Assembly (NCBI GenBank): GCA_017311185.1
Contig: JAESUZ010003487.1
Coordinates: 463,501 to 527,500, forward strand
Reading direction: 5' to 3'
Origin: Proteles cristata cristata
Lineage: Eukaryota; Chordata; Mammalia; Carnivora; Hyaenidae
Length of the DNA: 64,000 bases
Shown here: positions 48,603 to 60,590 of the stretch, piece after piece
Layout: each line of letters opens with the position of its first letter
How positions within the stretch are numbered: position 1 is the first letter of the stretch
Notes under the pieces: model-generated
What the model was told of the DNA's origin: nothing
Databases searched by the model: none
Seen by the model: only the letters and a program-made list of their open reading frames with translations
Made by a program: the position numbers and the translations under genes

Positions 48603-48878
48603 GGGCACCTGGGTGGGCACCTGGGTGGCTCAGTCGGTTAAGTGTCTGACTTCGGCTCAGGTCATAATCTCGCAGTTTGTGAGTTCAAGCCCTGTGTCAG
48701 GCTCTTTGCTGACAACTTGGAGCCTGGAGCCTGCTTCGGATTCTGTGTCTCCTTCTCTCTCTGACCCTCCCCTGCTAACACTGTCTCTCTCTCTCTCTCT
48801 CTTTCTCTCAGAAATAAATATAACATTAAAAAATTTTTTTAAAGAATAAATACACATCAAAAATATTAAAAAATAAAA
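48603..48878 (+). mobile_element. CAN SINE with duplicated first 12 bases
   Basis: The first 12 bases gggcacctgggt occur twice in tandem (48603-48614, 48615-48626). The rest is close to consensus, with a TC run and a long A/T tail. The duplication aagaattcccacaagga / aagaattcccataagga is at 48584-48600 and 48879-48895. Confidence 0.95.
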
Positions 48879-48895
48879 AAGAATTCCCATAAGGA

Positions 48896-49706
48896 GGAGA
48901 AGATCAGTGTGCTTAGAAGATTCTAATGGGATCTAGTCTATGATGGAGGCCTGGGAAGATTTTCTTAGTACCCTGCTTGATACTTATAACCCACATCTCC
49001 ACCATGGAAGCACCTATTCTCACTGATGATTAGTAGGAACTACAGCTTTTAAAGGCCCCATGACTCATCCTTCAATCTCCCTCTTCCAAACCGAATGATG
49101 TCAAATCCTTTAAGTGAACGGAAGGTGGTGTACAGGCATCCTCTCAGAGAAGTTTAGAACAAGACAAACAACAGACTCTCAGTGATGAGTACCTTGAAAA
49201 TAGAAACCCATGGCCATAAATCTAACATGGCATAGTTCTGGAAAGTGTGAATGAGAAGATTTTGAAATAAGCACAATTTATTCCATTCTCTAAAATACAA
49301 AGGAAAAATAGGAAAAGTATATATTCTTAGGTTATCAGAAATAAGGAAATTTCTTCTTTTAAAAGTAGACAATCAAGATGTCTCTAACAAAAACACAGCA
49401 TAGTTTTGTATTATATATATATCTATAAAGACAAGAAAAGTACGCAATGCAAGAAAAAAAACAAATTAAAAACAAACCCTGTACAATGTAATATTTGAGA
49501 GACAATGTTGAGTTAATTTAGTAGCAAATATATTTCTTATAACATAATCTATTTTATAGATATTTTCTATTAATTCTTAGGTATCACTACTTGGTCTGGT
49601 GAATAATACAGTCTTTTACTTGCTATAAAATCTATACATCCAGTGTATCATTTCTGAAGAAATAATTTTTTCTTTTTCTGATATGCATTATTCTATATGG
49701 ATTTCT
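48896..49706. other. Unique non-coding sequence
   Basis: AT-rich. No gene or repeat recognised. Confidence 0.4.
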
Positions 49707-49724
49707 CTAGATAGATTAATAAAT

Positions 49725-49931
49725 CTTTTTTTAAAGTTTATTTATTTATTTTGAGAGAGAGCACAAGCAGGGGAAGAGCACAGAGAGAGAGAGAGAGAGA
49801 GAGAATCTCAAACAGGCTCTGCACTGGCAGCATGGAATCTGACGTGGGGCTCAAACCCATGAACCATGAGATCATGACGTGAGCCAAAACCTAGAGTCAG
49901 ATGCTTAACTGAATGAGCCACCTGGGCACCC
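49725..49931 (-). mobile_element. CAN SINE
   Basis: Poly-T, inverted GA block with a run of about 24 bases, acgtggggctcaaacccatg, and head gagccacctgggcacccc. The duplication ctagatagattaataaat / ctagatacagtaataaat is at 49707-49724 and 49932-49949. Confidence 0.95.
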
Positions 49932-49949
49932 CTAGATACAGTAATAAAT

Positions 49950-50985
49950 TTTATATCCTACCTAACCAGGAGAATTCTAGCTTGTGAGTTGGAAGTTGGG
50001 GGAAACTGAATAACCATTCATTAATACTAATTTGTTAATATTTTACTCAAACTATGAATTTCTTTTATTTGAAAAATGAAATGTAAAATATGCACAACAG
50101 TAAAAACCTACTGGAATTTGTAATGCATTTGATGCAAAAATATTATTGCATAATTTAAAAGCTAAATCTCATTCCTTTCATCTTAAGGTACACCCAAGGC
50201 AATCAGCCATTGACAAGGTCTTACTGAAGACAAGTTAAACCTCACTCATGATTCTGATATCTAACGTGACACAGAAGAAATATAGCATAGCTTCAAACCA
50301 AGCTTTTCCTTGCACTCTCTGAATCAGATACTATATTCTTTTCTAAGGAGACATAGTATTCTGACTACTGAGAACTGCATACACCTCTCTCCATGAGGAC
50401 TCCATTCAAACTCTGGCACTGAGATACTTGAAACTTAAGCATGGCTTCTAGCAGCCCCACGTGGTGTCCCTGGGAAGACCCAGCCTCCTTCTAAGTTCCT
50501 GTCTTGAAAAGCTCAAGGCTGTCAAAAGAATTTACTGTTCTTTCAGCCAACACCTGAAGATCTAGGCCCCTGACCTCTGTTCCTTAGAGTATTTACTAAA
50601 AAGGACTTACAATTGTGAATCCTTCTTCTGTCCATCTGAGATGGAAAGGTATATCCTACAACTCAGGGGTGTCTTTCTCAAGGACCTGAAAGCCATTCCT
50701 CTGAAATGTAAGCATGAGGAAGGAAAGGACCTTGGTCCCTGCAGGAGAGTAGGAATACTAACTTTAACTCTACCTGAGCCCTGGCTCCTCCCTATTTTCT
50801 TATGAGGAATGGAGTTTATCTCCTTCCCTTACTGTCACCAGTTACTGAAGAAAATCTGTTGTCATTGCTTTAAACTAATGTCCAGCTTTGACCACACCAA
50901 GCTATTGCTTTCCCACTGAAATACAATTATTATACTTAAAGCTTTGGGTAAGTGTCTAAAGAAGCTCAATAAATGTATGTGGTTT
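49950..50985. other. Unique sequence with a possible old LTR
   Basis: 50520-50970 has ordered text (agccaacacctgaagatcta, ttactaaaaaggacttacaa, tccatctgagatggaaaggt, ctcaaggacctgaaagccat) closing with gctcaataaatgtatgt. This resembles an old ERVL-type LTR, plus strand. I cannot name it. No coding sequence is seen. Confidence 0.4.
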
Positions 50986-51003
50986 TAAAAGTAAATTGAA
51001 GAG

Positions 51004-51258
51004 GGGCGTCTGGGTGGCTCAGTCGGTTAAGCGTCCGACTTCAGCTCAGGTTGTGATCTCACGGTTCATGGGTTCAAGCCCCATGTCGGGCTCTGTGCTG
51101 ACAGCCAGCTCAGAGCCTGGAGCCTGTTTCAGATTCTGTGTCTCCCTCTCTCTCTGACTCTCCCCTGCTCTCTCTCTCTCTCTCTCAGAAATAAATAAAA
51201 AACATTAAAAAAAAAAGTTCTGAGTAATCAGTTGACAAAATCCGTTTAAAAAGTAGAA
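51004..51258 (+). mobile_element. CAN SINE with apparent 42-base 3' transduction
   Basis: A young-looking SINE has head gggcgtctgggtggctcag, gcgtccgacttcagctcag and a poly-A run at 51207-51216. Then 42 bases of non-SINE sequence (51217-51258) lie before the second copy of an 18-base perfect duplication, taaaagtaaattgaagag, at 50986-51003 and 51259-51276. Confidence 0.93.
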
Positions 51259-51276
51259 TAAAAGTAAATTGAAGAG

Positions 51277-51675
51277 TAATATGTTGAAACTGAACTGATT
51301 CTTAAATTCTTGTTAGTGTCCTTGGCATGAAAAAGTTTTAACAGATTTGATGGATGTTATTTTATAAAAAGAGGGAGAAAACAGTGTTAAAAATTAGCCA
51401 AACAATTAAGCATACAGATAGGAGGGATTCATCAAGAAATGACAACGGGGCTATTAAAAGAAAGCTACTTCCTCAAGTTTTCTCCTCCCTTAGTAGATAG
51501 TGGTGGGCTGCGATGCAGAGTCAGCATTTGTAAGAGTTTGCTTTGCCACGATAGGTTTTTAGAACTCAACAACTATTTTAAGACATGGAAGATTCTCTTT
51601 ATGCTGCCAGCCCCTCACACATCCTGCCAACCTCACTGCTGCAGAGAAGGGATGTGAGCGTCTTTATTGAGACGC
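51277..51675. other. Unique non-coding sequence
   Basis: A 72-codon frame at 51439-51657 has no domain features. Confidence 0.4.
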
Positions 51676-51790
51676 CAAGAGCCGGGGAATCCTTAGTTCC
51701 ATTTTTAGCTCTTCCATTTATTTACTGAGTGATCCTGAGGTTACTTAACCTTCTTTTATTTTGGGACTTTGGCCAAGAATATAAAGCATT
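51675..51790 (+). mobile_element. MIR fragment
   Basis: Blocks ttccatttttagctcttcca, tttatttactgagtgatcct and gaggttacttaacc match MIR 5'/core. Confidence 0.65.
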
Positions 51791-52119
51791 ATCACTATCC
51801 TTAGGTAATTTCAGGAAAAAAATGTGTGTTTTTCTTAAACAAAAATGTAATGGTTTTTGCATCTCTATGATCTTTTCTAGAACTGCAGCACCTCTGTCAG
51901 CGATATTGAGAGTTGTGGTTAATAGAAGAATATGCTATTTTTCCAACTCTGGCACTAACTTTTAAAAAGTAAGAACAGGTATATGCCTCCAAACCAGACA
52001 TTGTTAAATGTGTGCTGGATCCCTACCCCTTCCAATTCTCCTGTCTGCAAACCCCTCAGGACTCAGGGAATCACACTCTCAAGGAACATGGGATATCATG
52101 TCAGAATGGCATTTTCAAA
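51791..52119. other. Unique non-coding sequence
   Basis: Nothing recognised. Confidence 0.4.
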
Positions 52120-52780
52120 ACATTGCCATGTTTCAAAACATTTGAAAATAGTGCATATAGCACTATATTCTCACATATACATAACATGCACTACTTTAAT
52201 AATTTATAAGTGTACAGTTCAGTGGCATTAAGTACATTCACACTGTTGTGCAACAGTAACCAGAATCCCATTCTAGAACATTTTCACCATCCCAAACGGA
52301 AACTTCATACCCATGAAACATTAACTCCCATTTCCTTCTCCCCCAAGTCTTGGTAACCACCACTGTCCTTTCTGTCTTTAAGGATCTGCCAACTCAAGAT
52401 ACCTCATTTGAGTGGAATGGAATCACACAATATTTGTCCTTTTGTGTCTGGATTATTGCACTTGGTATAATGTCTTCAAGCTTCATGTTGTAGCATATGT
52501 AAGAATTTTCTTCCTTCCTTTTGTTTATTTTCAAATAGTTTTTAATATTTATTTAGTTTTTAGAGAGAGAGGGCGTGCATGCACAAGCAGGGGAGGGGCA
52601 GAAAGAAAGGGAGACAGAGAATCCGAAGCAGGCTCTTCGGTGTCAGCACAGAACCCGACACGGGGCTTGAACTCATGAACCGTGAGATCATGACCTGAGC
52701 TGAAGTCAGACACTGAACCAAATGAGTCACTCAGGCACCCTGAGAATTTTCTTCCTTTTAAAGGCTAAACACAGATTCCT
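52120..52780 (-). mobile_element. Old L1 3' UTR fragment split by a SINE
   Basis: Inverted L1M-class blocks are gtacagttcagtggcattaa, gttgtgcaacagtaaccaga, acattttcaccatcccaaac and gtcctttctgtctttaagga. Then come acacaatatttgtccttttg and a tcatgttgtagcatatgtaa end, similar to the copy at 21615. Interrupted by the SINE at 52517. Confidence 0.82.
52517..52742 (-). mobile_element. CAN SINE in old L1
   Basis: A/T left end, inverted body (acacggggcttgaactcatg) and a diverged head (gagtcactcaggcaccct). The duplication agaattttcttcctt is perfect at 52502-52516 and 52743-52757. Confidence 0.95.
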
Positions 52781-52902
52781 TTTTGATCTGAGATTTTTGG
52801 CAAGTATAACTCCATCTGAAAATTATCTTTCTAACTTTCATCAGCAATAGATGCTGGAAGATTTACAAACCAACTCTTCAATTCTTTGAAAGATTTCAGC
52901 TC

Positions 52903-53090
52903 TGGGGCGTCTGGGTGGCTCAGTCGGTTAAGCATCTTACTTAGCTCAGGTCACGAACTCATGATTCATGAGTTTGAGCACCGCACTGGGCACTGTGCTG
53001 ACAGCTCAGAGTCTGGAGTCTGCTCTGGATTCTGTGTCTTCCTCTGTTTCTCCCCCAGTCACACTCTGTCTCTCTGTCTGAAAAATAAAG

Positions 53091-53139
<49 letters not shown>

Positions 53140-53242
53140 GGAGGGAAGGAAGGAGGGAAGGAAGGAAGGAAGGAAGGAAGGAAGGAAGGAAGGAAGGAAG
53201 GAAGGAAGGAAGGGAGGGAGGGAGGGAGGGAGAAAGGGAGAA
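52903..53242 (+). mobile_element. CAN SINE with expanded purine tail
   Basis: The head tggggcgtctgggtggctca, body and CT block run to about 53080. The tail has then become a long compound purine microsatellite. The duplication agatttcagctc / agagttcagctc is at 52891-52902 and 53243-53254, so the microsatellite lies inside the insertion. Confidence 0.94.
53091..53240. repeat. Compound (GAAA)n(GA)n(GGAA)n(GGGA)n microsatellite
   Basis: About 150 bases of pure purine on the plus strand: GAAA units, a GA run at about 53108-53132, then GGAA and GGGA units. It is triplex-prone and likely hypervariable. Confidence 0.98.
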
Positions 53243-53254
53243 AGAGTTCAGCTC

Positions 53255-54675
53255 CAAGGAACTATCACTATATTCTCTCATAAGAAATAGTTTAGGAAAA
53301 ATAGATTTCTTAATTTGACTTCTGATAATATATGCATTATAATACATTCAACCCTAAATATCAACAAAAAGATGCAAACACAAAATAATATATAATTCAA
53401 ATGGCAATATTAATATATATATAATGTTTACCATATATAGTATATTTAAATATATTGTACTATTTGAATATATAAAGTATTTCTGATATAGCCACATCAG
53501 ATTATATTAAACTTACATATACCTAGAACAATAGTGAAAATATAATTGATTCACAACTCAAAACCACTCCCTAACTCAACCTGGTAGATCTTTTGTCCAT
53601 GTTTTAAAATGAAGGTGAGAATTTTTGTTGTTGACATTAATGAAGAAGCTGAAGAAGAAGAAAAGATACATTTTCAGTGATGTACCAATCCATAATCTGT
53701 GAAATAGGGTATTTATTGAATAACAATGACAATAGCTGGAAAGACTCATCAATGCCCTCTGTCATCTAACAAGAAGGTGATATTGTTGATGGATCAGTAT
53801 CTAAAACCAATAAAGGCAGGAAAATTGTTTGTTTCCATTCGGAGTTTTATCATTGAGTAGGTGTGGTTTAGCAAGTGCTTAAGGCTGGGAATTGGAAGCA
53901 TCAGGACATAATTCGGTATTTGGTTCCATTTTGAGATTACCAGGCAGTTTAGCTGATAGAATTTCAAGCAGCCCCATGTCCTCTCTAAAGCTTCAGTTGA
54001 ACACAGCCACCCATAACTTACTCTGAAATAGGAGCCCAGAAGCTCTGATATCATGAAGAGCCGAGCCAAGTGAATCAAAGTGAACTATATATAATACTTT
54101 CTCCAGGACTGCATTCAGCAGTAGAGGCAGACGGCAGCTTTGTTACTAGGCTTAGCTAAGATAGAATTGATATTGTGATAAATACATATATAGAAGATGC
54201 ACTTGAGAACATAAAATGCACGACTGCCATCTTGTAGCTGCTCATATGAAGAGTTTAGGAGCACTCTGATATTCCCGAAAATAGGACATATTCCAATCAT
54301 GAGGCAAACGGTTTATAATCAGAGCCTATAAAACAGCAAGCAGCAGATACCTGGAGTATATACCCAGAACCCAAAACACCAAGTCCTGGGAGGGAATGGC
54401 CACCTACATAAGACTTGGTGCTTAGGTGCGAGATGGGCTCTAGGATTTTGCATCATTGCATATTAGGCACGGTTAACGCTGTGGTACTGATTAGGCTCTT
54501 CTCAGTGCCCACTGGCAACAGACTGCATTGTAGGGCTGGGACTCAGTTGTATTCCACAGAGATCACAAATAAAATTTTTCTCATTTTCTAAAAGAAAGCT
54601 CTGGCATCACTTGCTTTTCTCTATTGCAACGTGGGGCATTCCTGTCTCTCTCCCTTCAGCATTGGCTCCTGGCCA
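53255..54675. other. Unique AT-rich sequence
   Basis: An AT-rich tract with TA runs lies at about 53405-53480. No gene is recognised. The 94-codon minus frame at 53794-54078 has no domain features. Confidence 0.4.
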
Positions 54676-54885
54676 ACAAGACTGTCAGTGGACTTGGGGT
54701 CAGCTGACTTGGATTTGAGTCTGACTTTCATTTCTTTTGGTCAAGCCATTTAATTCCAGACATTGGTTCTTTTGTAGGCAAGAGAAATGAGTTCACAGAC
54801 TTTTGTGAGGACTGAATGAGATAATATGAACAGTTCGTATTTCCGTGCATAAGAAAAATATTCAACAAATCTTAACTGCATTATG
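54675..54885 (+). mobile_element. MIR
   Basis: Ordered blocks gtcagctgacttggatttga, ttttggtcaagccatttaat, tgtaggcaagagaaatgag and gtgaggactgaatgagataa match a MIR almost end to end. Confidence 0.82.
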
Positions 54886-56024
54886 AGTTTATATGGTTAG
54901 AGATCCAAACAAACACTTGACATATATTTAAAATGACACTTAAAATGATGGTTACCTACTTTATATCCAGAGTTCTTCTAGTTCAATGCTATTCTAAGGC
55001 TATGTGTATGTATATATAGACAAACACGTGCAGTTTTGACATAGCAGCTCCAATTTGTCAGTCTGTCCGTCCTAGTACTGCAGGAACAAGGGGTATTATT
55101 ACTTTTGGGTTCCCATATGTGGTACCACCATACTGCATTGCAAGTTGAATAAATTTTCATCCTTTGCTTCTTTCGCTTTAGTTGCAAAGAACCCCTCACT
55201 TGCACCATCAGAACTGGCCAAATGGTTAGTAATTGGCTTAGGACACAAATCTGGTAAATAACCATATCATCAAGTAGTACAAGTCAGGACAAAACAAAAT
55301 AAAACAAAAACACTATTTCATTTCCAGATAGCATTCATCTGAAGAGAAGAGGGTCTTGGACTTCTAAAAATCAAGGTTTAACGTGGTTGGCATAATTTAT
55401 GGTACACATGGGTAATTAAATTTCTGGTATGAATTATTGTTTTCAGAGCATGAAAACAATTGATTCATGTATAGCACAAAATCCACTTTCAAGGAACATG
55501 GGCATTTTATGTACAAATTCAGGTTGTCAATCATAATGCTATCACTTATTTACCTATACACATATTTCACTGAATGAAGGGCCATTCCTTCCCTTGATGA
55601 TCAAAGCACTACAGTCCACCGGCAAACAAAGATTATTTCCTTTGATTTGTGCCATTTAGGCAAATTTTATATTGCTGAGAACATGAGAGAAAAGTTGATT
55701 TACACTCCTTTCTCCATGTTTTTGCAGGGCTGTTATTTTCCTCAAGTATGTCTGGTATTCTCCTAACAAGTTTTCTCTACAGGCTTCTGCTCAGAGAAAA
55801 GAGAATTTGTCTATCAGATGTATCTCTTGACTCATGTAGAACTCCTTTGAAAATCAGTTCTGGATGGGATGGGTCTAGAGCCTCTATATTTTCCATTAGG
55901 GATTCCTGGGCTTACAGAGTTCTTCCCAGAAGGAAACACCTAGCAGTGAGCAAAAGTGATGGACATTCAGAAGGAAATGAGTAGTCCTGAAAAATGTGCA
56001 CCACGTTCTTATGTAAAGGCAGAC
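54886..56024. other. Unique non-coding sequence
   Basis: No gene is recognised. 55390-55560 is repeat-free, with homeobox-like TAAT/ATTA motifs. Confidence 0.4.
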
Positions 56025-56031
56025 CAGACGC

Positions 56032-56146
56032 ACCTGACTGGCTGGCTGTCAGAAGAGCATGAGACTCTTGATCTTGGGGCTGTACATTTGAACCCCATAT
56101 CAGATACAGAGATTACTCAAAAATAAAATCTTTAAAAAAATGGCAG
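56032..56146 (+). mobile_element. Older short CAN SINE subfamily
   Basis: The head cacctgactggctggctgtc is followed by gcatgagactcttgatcttg, gggctgtacatttgaacccc and gattactcaaaaataaaatc. It lacks the ctctgtgctgacagctc block and CT run of the other copies. It fits an older carnivoran tRNA-Lys SINE form. Confidence 0.8.
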
Positions 56147-57270
56147 CCCAACACATCTCAGCATAGTAAATGGATCACTCTGCACATGGCAGAGGGATCT
56201 TCCTCCCCCTGGTGAATCAGGGATTTCAGGCCACTTCATGAGTCACACGTGTGAAATGGGTAGAAAGGAACTGATCAAAAGGTCTCAGTCTCGATTAGGG
56301 ATCGAGGCAGGTTTGGGGGTATGCTATACCATCACCGTTGTCCTGGGATGACTAGGGAGCTTCTCATTCCACATGCTAAATTGCTTCCCAGAGAGTTCTA
56401 GCCTGTCTGATGCCTCCTCCATTACAAGTGAAGGTGCCTAGCGCAGTGCCTGGCCTAAGGGTGAAGCTTCCTAAAGGGACTGCTCTTTCTATCCTTATTT
56501 TTATCTTTCCCTTCATTGTCTCCAAACCTGAAGGGACAAGGTGTTCTGTGTTTAGTGGCTGTGAGTGGAAAGGGTATCTGGAGTGCACCCACTGGGTGGT
56601 CCTGGAAAAAGAATGAAAGCACATTCCTGAACTAGAACACAGAACAGCTACTTCAAATTTCGCAGATTATGAACAGGAAAACAAAATTCTGGTAGGCTAG
56701 TAGAAATGTTGTTTCCTTTTCTTGGCAGGCTCAGAAGTTGTCTCTCTGAAAGTTAAAATAGCTATTTCTTGACAGGGCTGAGAGCTTTAGAATGTGCCTT
56801 TTTGCTTCTGGTTTCAGGTCCTCTATATTCAAGCTTATTTCACACCTTATATTATTTCAACAAAGTACTCCAGAATATGCCTCATCTCTATTGTCCAAAA
56901 TACTACATAAACCAATGCAAATAAGAAAAAAAAACTGCTGAACAAAGAGGCTCTGAAGGCTGCAGAACCATCAGTGAGCTATTTTACCTTCATTTTGCTG
57001 TTTTGATACCTGATTTCACAGATGACAAACAGGTGCTGTTAAGTTCTCAAAAATGGTTAGGAAAATTCCTCTGTTGCTTAGGTGGGTTTTCAGAGGAGGG
57101 CAACCACTGTTGCCACTCTGCCCACCGACTCCTCCTGAGTGTGAAAGATACAGGTGACCTCAAAGCCCCCAACTGTTCCGAACCTGGTCATACAAGTTAT
57201 TGTGGGCTCTTCCCTTGTGTGTATTAGTACTGTCTCCTTTTTCTGGACTAGAAGTTCTTTGAGTCACTTC
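56147..57270. other. Unique non-coding sequence
   Basis: Short frames on both strands at 56376-56624 are mirror chance ORFs. No repeat is recognised. Confidence 0.4.
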
Positions 57271-57292
57271 CCATCTTGCTGTTTTCTTTTTA

Positions 57293-57520
57293 AAATTTTT
57301 TTTAAATGTTTATTTATTTTTGAAAGAGAGAGAGAGAGAGAGAGACAGAGCGTGAGTGGGGGAGGGGTAGAGAGAGAGGGAGACACAGAATCTGAAGCAG
57401 GCTCCAGGCTCTGAGCTGCCAGCACAGAGCCTGATGTGTGGGGTTCAAACTCATGAACCATGAGATCATGACCTGACCTGAAGTCAGATGCCCTTAACTG
57501 ACTGAGCCACCCAGGTGCCC
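57293..57520 (-). mobile_element. CAN SINE
   Basis: The left end tttttaaatgtttatttatt is followed by a GA run, inverted ctgagctgccagcacagagc and head gagccacccaggtgcccc. Imperfect flanks (gctgttttctttttaa / cactgtttctttttaa) suggest the duplication. Confidence 0.95.
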
Positions 57521-57540
57521 CATCCCACTGTTTCTTTTTA

Positions 57541-58065
57541 ATGAAGGGCTGTACCATCTAGAACAGTGCTGCCTACTAGAAATATAATGTAAGCCACATA
57601 GGGTAGTTTTACATTTTCTAAGAGTCATATTTTTAAAAACTATAAAGAAACGGATGAAACTAACTGTAGTAATATATTTAGTATATCCTAAATATTATCA
57701 GTTCAACATATAATCAATATCAATTATTAATGAGATATTTAAAATTTTCTTTTTCTGCACAAAGTTTCCAAAATCATGTGTATGTCACAGCACATTTCTG
57801 TTCAGACAAGTCACATTTCAAGTGCTCAGTAGTGATAGATAAAGAGAGGCTACCATATTAGATAGTATAGACTGTTCCTCTCTATGTACTTAACTAAATC
57901 CTACCTAATTAAACTTCAAGGCTCAATTCAAATCCTAGGCTTAACATTACCCTTGTTTCCAGAGTATATGATTAATAAGTAGTTTAAATTCACTGAATAA
58001 GTATTTCTGGCTTATGGAGGGACGTGTGCGCAGTGGTCATAATACATATAAAACAATCTGGTGTT
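57541..58065. other. Unique AT-rich sequence
   Basis: 57555-57830 (gaacagtgctgcctactaga, aatataatgtaagccacata, acatttcaagtgctcagtag) resembles an old DNA-transposon relic in wording, but I cannot name it. Confidence 0.4.
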
Positions 58066-58330
58066 ATTACTTAGCACCCATCCAGCTCTTCCCTTGGCCC
58101 AGGCACTGCGTTCAGTGCTTTACATATATTATTTTATTAATATATTTTTTAATAATATACATTCATATATATTTCTTAATTAACGTTTTCATGTCTCTTT
58201 GAGGTATGATTGTGTTCATTTTACTGAGGAGGAAACTGAGTCTTAGGTAGCTGGTCTAAGTCATGCTGCTAGTAAGAAGCAGTATCAAGATTCAAGTCTC
58301 AAGATTCAAGTCTAGGCAGCCTGATCACAA
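58066..58330 (+). mobile_element. MIR with internal AT expansion
   Basis: Blocks gcactgcgttcagtgcttta, catatattattttattaat, ttttactgaggaggaaactg, agtcttaggtagctggtcta and agtcatgctgctagtaagaa match MIR. A 60-base AT-rich stretch at about 58130-58190 is extra. The words aagattcaagtct are tandemly duplicated at about 58287-58313. Confidence 0.82.
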
Positions 58331-59235
58331 TGTTCTGATGGATGCTACTCACCAGACACTCACAGTATTCAGACGACTCAAGAATAGCCATAGGTATACA
58401 ATTTCTTTGGTTTCTAATTTAATGTGATACAAACATTAAAGTTAAAAGGCCTGGAAGCATCAGTAACAAGAGCTAACTAAACAAGGAAAAAAAGTATCCA
58501 CCAAGATATTCGAAGGTCCATTTCTTCTGCCTGTCATAGAAACATGAAACATGACCCCCTCTCTTGAGGGGACCGTGAAGAATTCATGATGTGGATTTGA
58601 CTTAACCCACTCAGGCAGTTACAGAAAAATAAGTACAAGTACACTGGAAGATGCATTGTAAAAAGGGGCTTTGAGGGATGTGAAAAAATGAACGCATCTA
58701 CAAACAGGGAGTAATTAAGTATATGATCACCAGTAGAACGATTATCGTCAAAGTAATCAGCCCCAAATTAAAGCATGTGATGGTACTTTAATTCATCAAA
58801 ATTTCTGTTAAATGGGAAAATTCTATTAGACTGTAAAGAAGGAATTTAGGCAGTTTCATCCATGGAAGCTGTTGCCTGATCTCCTGCACTTCTGCTTCCA
58901 TTTTTAACATTTTCAAAATTCTCACTATCCTTTTACTGATCTCCTCCACCCTGCTCCCCACCACCTGCTCTGCCAATAGGAACATTGTATAGAATACACA
59001 CCTGCTATGTAAGTGTCCATGACTATGGTAGGGAGGGCCCTGAAGACCAACTTCCTTTGCTTTTAGGCCTTTCTTTAAGATTTGTCTGGCACCATTTTGT
59101 AATACAAAATTGAATTCATTCTTCAGCTGATAACAGCATCATTTAGAAGACCTTAGGTTCAGAATGTAAAGCTTTTCACTAAACTCATGAGTAGTCAACT
59201 AGCCCATACTGAAGTTAATCATAATGTTAAAAACA
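58331..59235. other. Unique non-coding sequence
   Basis: Nothing recognised. Confidence 0.4.
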
Positions 59236-59237
59236 GT

Positions 59238-59458
59238 TTAAAAATTTTTTAACATTTATTCATTTTTTTGAGAGACAGAGACAGAGCACAAGTGGGGAAG
59301 GAGCAGGGTGGGTGAGTTGGGGGGGAACACAGGATCTGAAGAAGGCTCCAGGCTCTGAGCTGTCAGCACAGAGCCTAGCATGGAGCTTGAACCCACGAAC
59401 CATGAGATCACGCCCTGAGGAGAAGTCGGACGCTTAACCGAGTCACCCAGGCACCCCA
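59238..59458 (-). mobile_element. CAN SINE, diverged
   Basis: The left end taacatttattcatttttt is followed by gagagacagagacagagcac, inverted ctgagctgtcagcacagagc and a shortened head (accgagtcacccaggcaccc). The expected actgagcca is reduced here. Confidence 0.92.
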
Positions 59459-59599
59459 TGTAAAATTAATGGTTTATACACTGTAATTAATTTCCTTTTT
59501 CCTATTTTTTTATTATGACTTGTTTTACAGACTTTCTAATATATTATCATCTAGCATCTGATTTTAGAGAGCTCAAAAGTGGAATTTTTAACAAAGTTG

Positions 59600-59650
59600 T
59601 TTTTTATTTTACTTAAAAAAATTTTTTTTAATTTTTTAAAAAATTTATTT

Positions 59651-59693
<43 letters not shown>

Positions 59694-59860
59694 CATGAGC
59701 AGGGGAGGGTCAGAGAGAGGGAGATACAGAATCTGAAGCAGGCTCCAGGCTCTGAGCTAGCTGTCAGCACAGAGCCCAACGTGGGGCTCAAACCCACAAA
59801 CCATGAGATCGTGACCTGAGCCGAAGTGAGACACTTAACCAACTGAGCCACCCAAGCACC
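59600..59860 (-). mobile_element. CAN SINE with (GA)n expansion
   Basis: An extended A/T left end, a GA run of about 38 bases at 59654-59691, inverted ctgtcagcacagagcccaac and head gagccacccaagcaccc. A short duplication caaagttg is at 59592-59599 and 59861-59868. Confidence 0.94.
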
Positions 59861-59868
59861 CAAAGTTG

Positions 59869-60590
59869 GGTTTTTTTTTTTAAATTGATTTCCCCAGGAT
59901 TAGGGTTTCCAGCACACTGGATTAAGGGCTACTACAGAGATCCACTGAAAGCAGCACTTTCTGAAAGATCAGGATATAGTTTTCTAAAGGACTTCACTCT
60001 GATAAAGCAGGATTTGGGTTACTTCATTTCCATGATATGCCTTGACATCAGATCAAGATGGCCATAATAAAACCCAGCAAAACAGAGGATTGGCCCATGG
60101 GTACAATTTGTCTGTTCATTCAGTCATTCTTCACTGATTCATTTGTTCCTCAGGCACATCTGTAGCTGCTGTTACGACATGTTCCCACTACTGGAGAAGT
60201 CACTGGCTTAAAGGAGACTGATATACAAAGAATAGTCAGTATCACACCAGCAAGGAAAACCTAGAATCAGAGTTCACAGTTGCTGCTCATTGCACAAAGC
60301 ACCCACTACTCTTTTCTCCCACTTCCACTTGTCTAACAGGGTGAAAGAGCGCCTTTTATGTGGGTTGGGTGACCGCCTCATCACCCTGAGGCTATAGCTC
60401 TAGACATACTCTATGACGCATCTGACCAAGTGCTGTTGAAAAGACAGTGAAAAAAAAATCCAGAACATACCTATGGACTCTTGGTTCTGCTTTCTCTGCC
60501 ATGGGCTCTCTGTTTGCACTGTGCCATTTTTTTTTTTTTTGGGTTTTCATTCCTTATTCTATGTTTAGTCTTATTCTCTAAGGAAAACTC
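59869..60590. other. Unique non-coding sequence
   Basis: Nothing recognised. A poly-T run is at about 60526-60540. Confidence 0.4.

Noticed and set aside
51004..51100. tRNA gene signature (A- and B-box-like words)
   Set aside because: This is the tRNA-Lys-derived head of a CAN SINE, as at every other SINE in the window. The cloverleaf is not maintained.
53091..53240. Regularly repeated units suggesting an array
   Set aside because: A simple-sequence microsatellite without spacers, not a CRISPR array. The organism is a mammal.
52886..53290. 134-codon frame rich in Lys, Glu and Gly
   Set aside because: It is translation of a SINE and its purine microsatellite tail. The minus-strand Ser/Pro/Leu frame over the same bases is equally spurious.
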